A DNA stretch of 64,000 nucleotides from Mugil cephalus (lineage: Eukaryota; Chordata; Actinopteri; Mugiliformes; Mugilidae), in contig NC_061779.1 of the NCBI RefSeq assembly GCF_022458985.1, forward strand, positions 11,296,501 to 11,360,500. The letters run 5' to 3'. Shown here piece by piece: positions 58,761-64,000 of this stretch; the first letter of the stretch is position 1; each line of letters begins with the position of its first letter. The notes beneath the pieces are model-generated. The model saw only the letters and a list, made by a program, of their open reading frames with translations. It was not told the origin of the DNA and ran no database searches. Made by a program: the position numbers and the translations under genes.

Positions 58761-61700
58761 GACTCGACGCTGATGCAGCTCCTCCTCTGTGTGTGTGTCT
58801 GTGTGTGTGTGTGTGTGTTACAGGGGCTGACAGACAGAGAAGGGAGGGTTTACTGTGGTGGTGGTGGGGGGGCTATTAGTGTGTTGAATCCCTTAAGCTA
58901 GTGTAGCAAGTTTGAATAAATAAGAGATGGAGACAGACAGCCCAGACGGAGATGTTTGTTTCAGGACCTCAGACAGCACTGGCCAACGTCTGCAAAACAA
59001 ACACAACATATTCTCCTGCATCACAAAGCTGTAGGCAGTCTTTCTGGCGGGGAGAAAAAAGTATGAATGGCACAAAATAAAAAAGCAAAGCTCCGTAAGA
59101 ACGAGGATGAAGGGAGAGGGTCTCACTGTTACGCCCTTGCTGCAGGACGTTGACCTTTAAGTTGCTTTGACCTTTTAACCAAACCGGTGACGCAGTCTGC
59201 CCCAGTTGGTGGATGACCTTACTTTGATGGAATTACCACTGAAGATAATGGTCGCACTCCACAAAACAATACTGCAAAACGGCACAAGGAGCGCGCCGCC
59301 AAACGAGCCGAGTCGGGCATGTAAGCAAACGTGATTTGCGACGAGGAAACATGAGATGATTTATCGTGCTTGTCCCGATCCAGACTTGAAATGATCAACA
59401 TCGGCCTGTTATCCGGATGTAATGAAAAGACAACGAGACGTCTTACGCATGTTTGATTCTGTGAGATTTGACATCACGGAAATGTTATTTCGCTGTTTCT
59501 TCTTGTTTTGATGCAGCAGTTAATGTGCGCTGGTGCTTTTGTGGCTACGAACACTGAGTTTACAGTTTCACCATTTGTCATGAGCAAATCAATATGAGAC
59601 TTTGACTACACTTGTGGTTTTCTGTGTCGTGGTTTCCTGTCTCCTTGAAGTCCCCTGTAGCCAGTTTCATTGTCGCTCAGTCGTCTTCTTGCGTTTGTTT
59701 TTGTATCTTGTATTTGAAACATGTTATTGTTTATATATATATATATATGACTGATATTAAAAGACATATTTACTCTCTACAATTAATGTTCCTTTAGTAA
59801 CAGTAACATATGGATGGTAAAATAGCCAAAGGGAAATAAAACTTACTGTATCTTCTTTACTGTATCTGCTCGAATGAGGTAATGTTTAGCATGTACCATG
59901 AAAAGTGTATATGAATATATGAATGCTTCCTTGTGATTCTTTAATTAAACTCATGAACTTGTGGTACATTTGAATGCAGCGTTAGTGATATGCACTATTT
60001 GCAAATTACAGGTAGCTGGCAAGTTGCTATATGGTAATTTAGTTATATATAGCGTTTACTTTGTAATTGTGATGTGTTTGCAGAAAATGTTTATATGAAT
60101 TTGTATCGGTTGTGTTGGATTACCCATCATTAGCTAGCTAAACTGTTAGTAGCAGCGGTTTCAGAGATGATGTTCTTGCAACTTAAAGCTAGCCATGTTC
60201 ATCGACCATAAATTGTATAAACTATGAAGTATAACAGTTTAAATCGCAAATAAGTCAGTGTAGAACAATGTGAGTTGAGGCTGCAACCTCTTGACTTTTT
60301 AACCGAACCTAACCGAACTAACTTACACAACAATAAATAACTTTTTTTTTTATCAGCAAATTTTCAATGGAGCTCAAGTTTATGTTGCTCAGGTTGTGAC
60401 GTATTCAGGTCTATGACCAGTTAATATTGTGAATTATTCTTTTATAATATATTTCATAACTTCCAAGTAAAATGTTAGTGCAGCATCATCCTTTCATATG
60501 CATTTCCTAGACTGTGTCCTTGTTGTTGACTTTGCTAATCCAGCGGCGTCTCGACAGTTTGCCTACGTAAATATTACAGGTAGCCATGTACACAAAGTTC
60601 TTGTCATTCAAGTGGTAAAACTGACCATAAATCATGAGAATGCCACCGCAATGCGTCTAGGGGACAGCGTGCTAATTTTGCTACATTGCATAAGATGTGG
60701 GCAAACATTTCCTGTTGTGTTCCAGTGGTTGTGTTAAGCTAAGCTAACAGCATGAGAGTTAACTTCTTGTATAACTCTTGGCGAGAGATAACAGTGTCAT
60801 TTAAATGTTTGATTTCCTGCTGCTTTGAGTCAAATGTAATGGAAACACTAATGCAGTTAGCAATGAATGCTACATGTACGCTGGATACAAGTTACATCCA
60901 CAGCTGCTTGTAATTTTATGAAAAAGTGAGCTCAAACATGATGTGAATGATGGCTTATTTTATGGTCCGTGCGAGCGAAATGTCAAAACATTGGGTAGTA
61001 AACTGTTGTCGTGATGCCTCCTCTGGGCGAGAGGCTGCGCGGTTTTAAAGCTCATCCCTGAATGTATAATTTATCAGGGTCATACAGTTGTGCCTTGTCC
61101 TCACTGGTGGCCACTGGCGACTGCTTTGCATGTTTGCATCCTGCACCGTCTGACGAAGGATTCGTCACAGGGGGGGCCACTGAAATAACATCTGCATATG
61201 TGAATGAGAGCGTTAAAGGTCTCGGGTTCATCAAAAGCTTCGTCTTTGGCTCCAGCGTGTCAGATGTAATATGTTTTTCCCCTGTGGACTTACACGCAAG
61301 CTGACCTTAGTTAAAAAGCGCCACACTGACTGTCATGCACATTCATGAAAGTGTTCAGAGTTGAAAGGAGGATAGAAAGCGGCCATAGTGGATGCACTGC
61401 TGCAGGGCATATAATGTACTATAGGTTATTACACAACAACATGACAACATGATAAAAGCCACCTCCGTTTGCGCACATATGTAACCTCTCCTTTCACACA
61501 GCCGCCACCCTTTACTGTATTTTCCGAATAACTTATAAAAAATTATTTAGCGTTTTTGCAGAAAGTGGCAACGTGCCCATTCAGAAGTTGCTGTCCCATG
61601 CGTTGTGTGAGGAATAAATACAAAACAGCAAACAATGAAGCTTTCTCCTCGTCACTATATGAAGAAAAGCCCCAAGGCTGCAGGGAAATGAGGTCATCTT

Positions 61701-61807
61701 ACCCTAGCAGCTGTTTGAATAGAAGACGGGCCGCACACACATCAAAGCAGCTCTTTATATTTTGAAAATTACTGGTGCATTCAGTTAATAACAAAGAAGC
61801 AGAATTT

Positions 61808-61836
61808 ATGGGGGGGGGTGGGGGGTGGGGGGGGAG
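61808..61836 (+). other. G-quadruplex-prone G tract
   Basis: Runs of nine, six and eight or more G separated by single T bases within 29 bp. It fulfils the usual four-tract quadruplex pattern. No gene is adjacent. Confidence 0.7.
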
Positions 61837-64000
61837 GAGTTACAGAAGGACACAGGAAGCTCACAGTCTCTTGTGATATAGTCTGCTGCATCGTTTAATA
61901 TTAGCAGAAAGCCGAGGACCCATAGATGTTTACGTATTCGTCGAATCTGGAGAAAATAACAACGTGCTAATCTCTTGAGATGATTCGTTAAAGACCATAA
62001 TTCATCGTTGCGTAACACATCATGTAACATTGTGTAACCTAGTTTGAATTTAGTCAGGTACTGTCACAGATGCCAGGTTCACGTGAATCATTTGACTACT
62101 AGAGCCTGACGTGTGTTACCATCAGATTTGAGTCACACGACACTGCACAAAAAACGACACACAGCTTTCGTGGAAACACAAAAAGAGATTGAACGTCGCC
62201 TCAGGCTTCTCTGCCGATACGTCCAGAACTGTTACTCTTCAGTCATAAAGAGTCTGTCGCCATGAAAAATATATATATTTCATAACCTGGAACATGTCTT
62301 TGCTTGTTGTGTATTATTATTATTTCTTTTTTTAAAACATCAACACAAAAACAAAATTAGTTGGTGCAGATTTTTTCCTTTTGTATTGTTTCATGTTATT
62401 TCTGATTAACTTTAAGGTCTTTAAGGATTATTAATTATTTATTTAAACTCATGTTGTGGCCATTTTATATTGAATTTGTGAGCACTTTTTGCAAAAAAAA
62501 TAAATAAATAAAACAACACCAAATCTTTTAAGGGGGCTTAAGGATATTTCAGGGGCGCTTTAGCCTTATGGATAAAAATGGTCAAACTGCAACAACATTA
62601 TATAAGAGCTTTCAGCATATATTTTTACACTCATATATATTAAATTAATGGGATGTTGAGCAGTTCTGCTCTCACATATTCTCATTTTGTGTAGCTACTG
62701 TAGACTTATTCCAACTGAATGATAAATTACTGAACGTTGGGTGTTTAGATTTTACTGCTCCGTAGCAGAAGTTCCATCTTATAGGATAATAATAAGACAC
62801 TTTGCTGTCGTGTGTCTGTTCTGAGTTTAAAGATGAATTTCAGCCATTAGATGAGAACAACAAGAGACACATGGAGGGCAACATACTCATATTGTACTGT
62901 ACATTTAAATAAATAATAGAGCTTGTGAATATGTGCAGGCTGTAACGAACACATAGCAAAACGTGTGCGTATACTGCACACATGGGCTCATTTACGTTTC
63001 TAGGGCTCTTTCTATACCACAGATGGACTAAATGATAATAACAATATAACTGAAATATCAATAAAATCTGATGGGAAACAACTTAGTTTTATAAGCTCAG
63101 AGCCCTATGTAAGTCTATGTATTGGACTTACAGCTACAAGACACACATTTCACACATAATGCTACTCACTAAATGTATTTTTAAATCTCACACATAAACA
63201 CTTTTTATTAGGGAAATAAATAAACCAAAACTGACTACATAACCCTGCAGTTAAAGGTAGTACACAGCAGTTCACAGGCTGAGTTGTAAACCCTTAAAGT
63301 TGTTAAAGTTATTTACGGTTCAATGTTTTAAAGAACTGTATAACTATTCATTTTCATTTTTTCTCTCTGAGGATCAACCAGCCTCAAGACTCATATGACC
63401 CTTTATAAATAGTAAAACATAAGTCCACAGCACAGTCAGAACCACCTGACTATAAAATGAAGACACAGATGAAACTGACTTTTCATTGTCTCCTCTCCAG
63501 TCACCAGTCGTCTTCTCTCATGTCTCTGCTGATTGGTTGCTCCGTGACTCTGCTGCCACCTGGAGGCCTAACGTCTGTCTCTCAAACTACTCCTCAGCTT
63601 TACAGCCAGCGAGGCCTGCAGAAAAGTGCTGTGTAGAGACTGTGTCACATTCACTGTGGCATGAGTTTTGTGTGAGAATTCAAACCACAGTTCTCACCAG
63701 ACTTCAGACTTTACCAGATATGATCAACACGCTGAAAATTAGACACAGATAGACACTTACTTATGTGTTTCTTTTATTTTGAACAATGCACCGCGAGTAG
63801 ACCTATTTTATGGCCTCATGTCACGCACGTTAACAACACGGTGCAGTGTAGAGCGTCGTAATCTGTGATATATATTTCATATAGCAAGAAAATCTCAATT
63901 AAAGCCAACTTGCAAAAGATGAAATTGCTCCGTCGTCATGGAGACCCCTGTGTTGCCATCATGTAACATAAGCATGGAGCTTAATTCGTGTGAATGCGGA

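Larger units (their letters stand above)
54410..64000. other. Gene-poor flank upstream of chrm2
   Basis: About 9.6 kb without a recognisable coding exon. Low-complexity points: T-run with G-run at 57751-57783, (GAAA)n at about 58573-58592, (GT)n at about 58790-58818, TA run near 59733-59748, a G-rich tract at 61808-61836, and AT-rich runs near 62270. I looked for miR-490, which lies in a CHRM2 intron in mammals, and did not see it. Confidence 0.45.

Noticed and set aside
54410-64000. Search for miR-490, hosted by CHRM2 in mammals.
   Set aside because: No match to either remembered arm was seen on either strand; the host intron may continue beyond the window.

Overview
This window is nuclear DNA from a teleost fish. 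The reasons are: multi-exon genes with GT-AG introns, many only 80-400 bp long; a CAX-type Ca2+/H+ exchanger of the kind I know from fish; a muscarinic receptor whose coding region is split by introns; and remnants of typical fish transposons (Tc1-like, hAT, LINE) plus long CA/GT microsatellites. I joined exons by hand from splice signals, reading phase and remembered family sequences. For all five genes the exon lengths sum to a multiple of three with an open frame.

Layout: (1) 66-6134 (+), the last 14 visible exons of cax1; its 5' end lies outside the window. (2) 8258-12813 (-), klhdc10, 10 coding exons, tail-to-tail with cax1. (3) About 13.05-19.6 kb, spacer with a LINE fragment, another dispersed repeat and a Tc1-like fragment. 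(4) 19944-28735 (+), ube2h, 7 exons, 183 aa, with a long 3' UTR; its introns hold a complete hAT-type element with an 8-bp target duplication, an inverted-repeat MITE candidate and a possible internal promoter. (5) 34.47-35.08 kb (+), the sensory-organ microRNA cluster miR-183, miR-96 and miR-182, all within about 0.6 kb. (6) 39244-48411 (-), ahcyl2, 17 exons, with an unusual C-terminus and a candidate extra 5' coding exon. (7) 49.0-50.8 kb, two Tc1-like fragments in opposite orientation and a CTCF-like site. (8) 51662-54350 (-), chrm2 in three coding exons. (9) 54.4-64 kb, sequence with no recognisable coding gene, perhaps the 5' non-coding part of chrm2.

Apart from cax1, the genes are neighbours on human 7q32-q33 (KLHDC10, UBE2H, the miR-183 cluster, AHCYL2, CHRM2). 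This is a conserved vertebrate block from which several mammalian neighbours, such as NRF1 and ZC3HC1, are missing. The genes do not form one pathway: Ca2+/H+ exchange, a CUL2 substrate receptor, a ubiquitin E2, sensory-organ microRNAs, an IP3-receptor-binding AHCY-like protein and an acetylcholine receptor. I found no CRISPR array, operon or undescribed defence-type system. The most interesting items are the compact microRNA cluster, the altered AHCYL2 tail with a frame-preserving 108-nt intron, two GC-AG introns, a possible internal polyadenylated isoform of cax1 and the possible second ube2h promoter.
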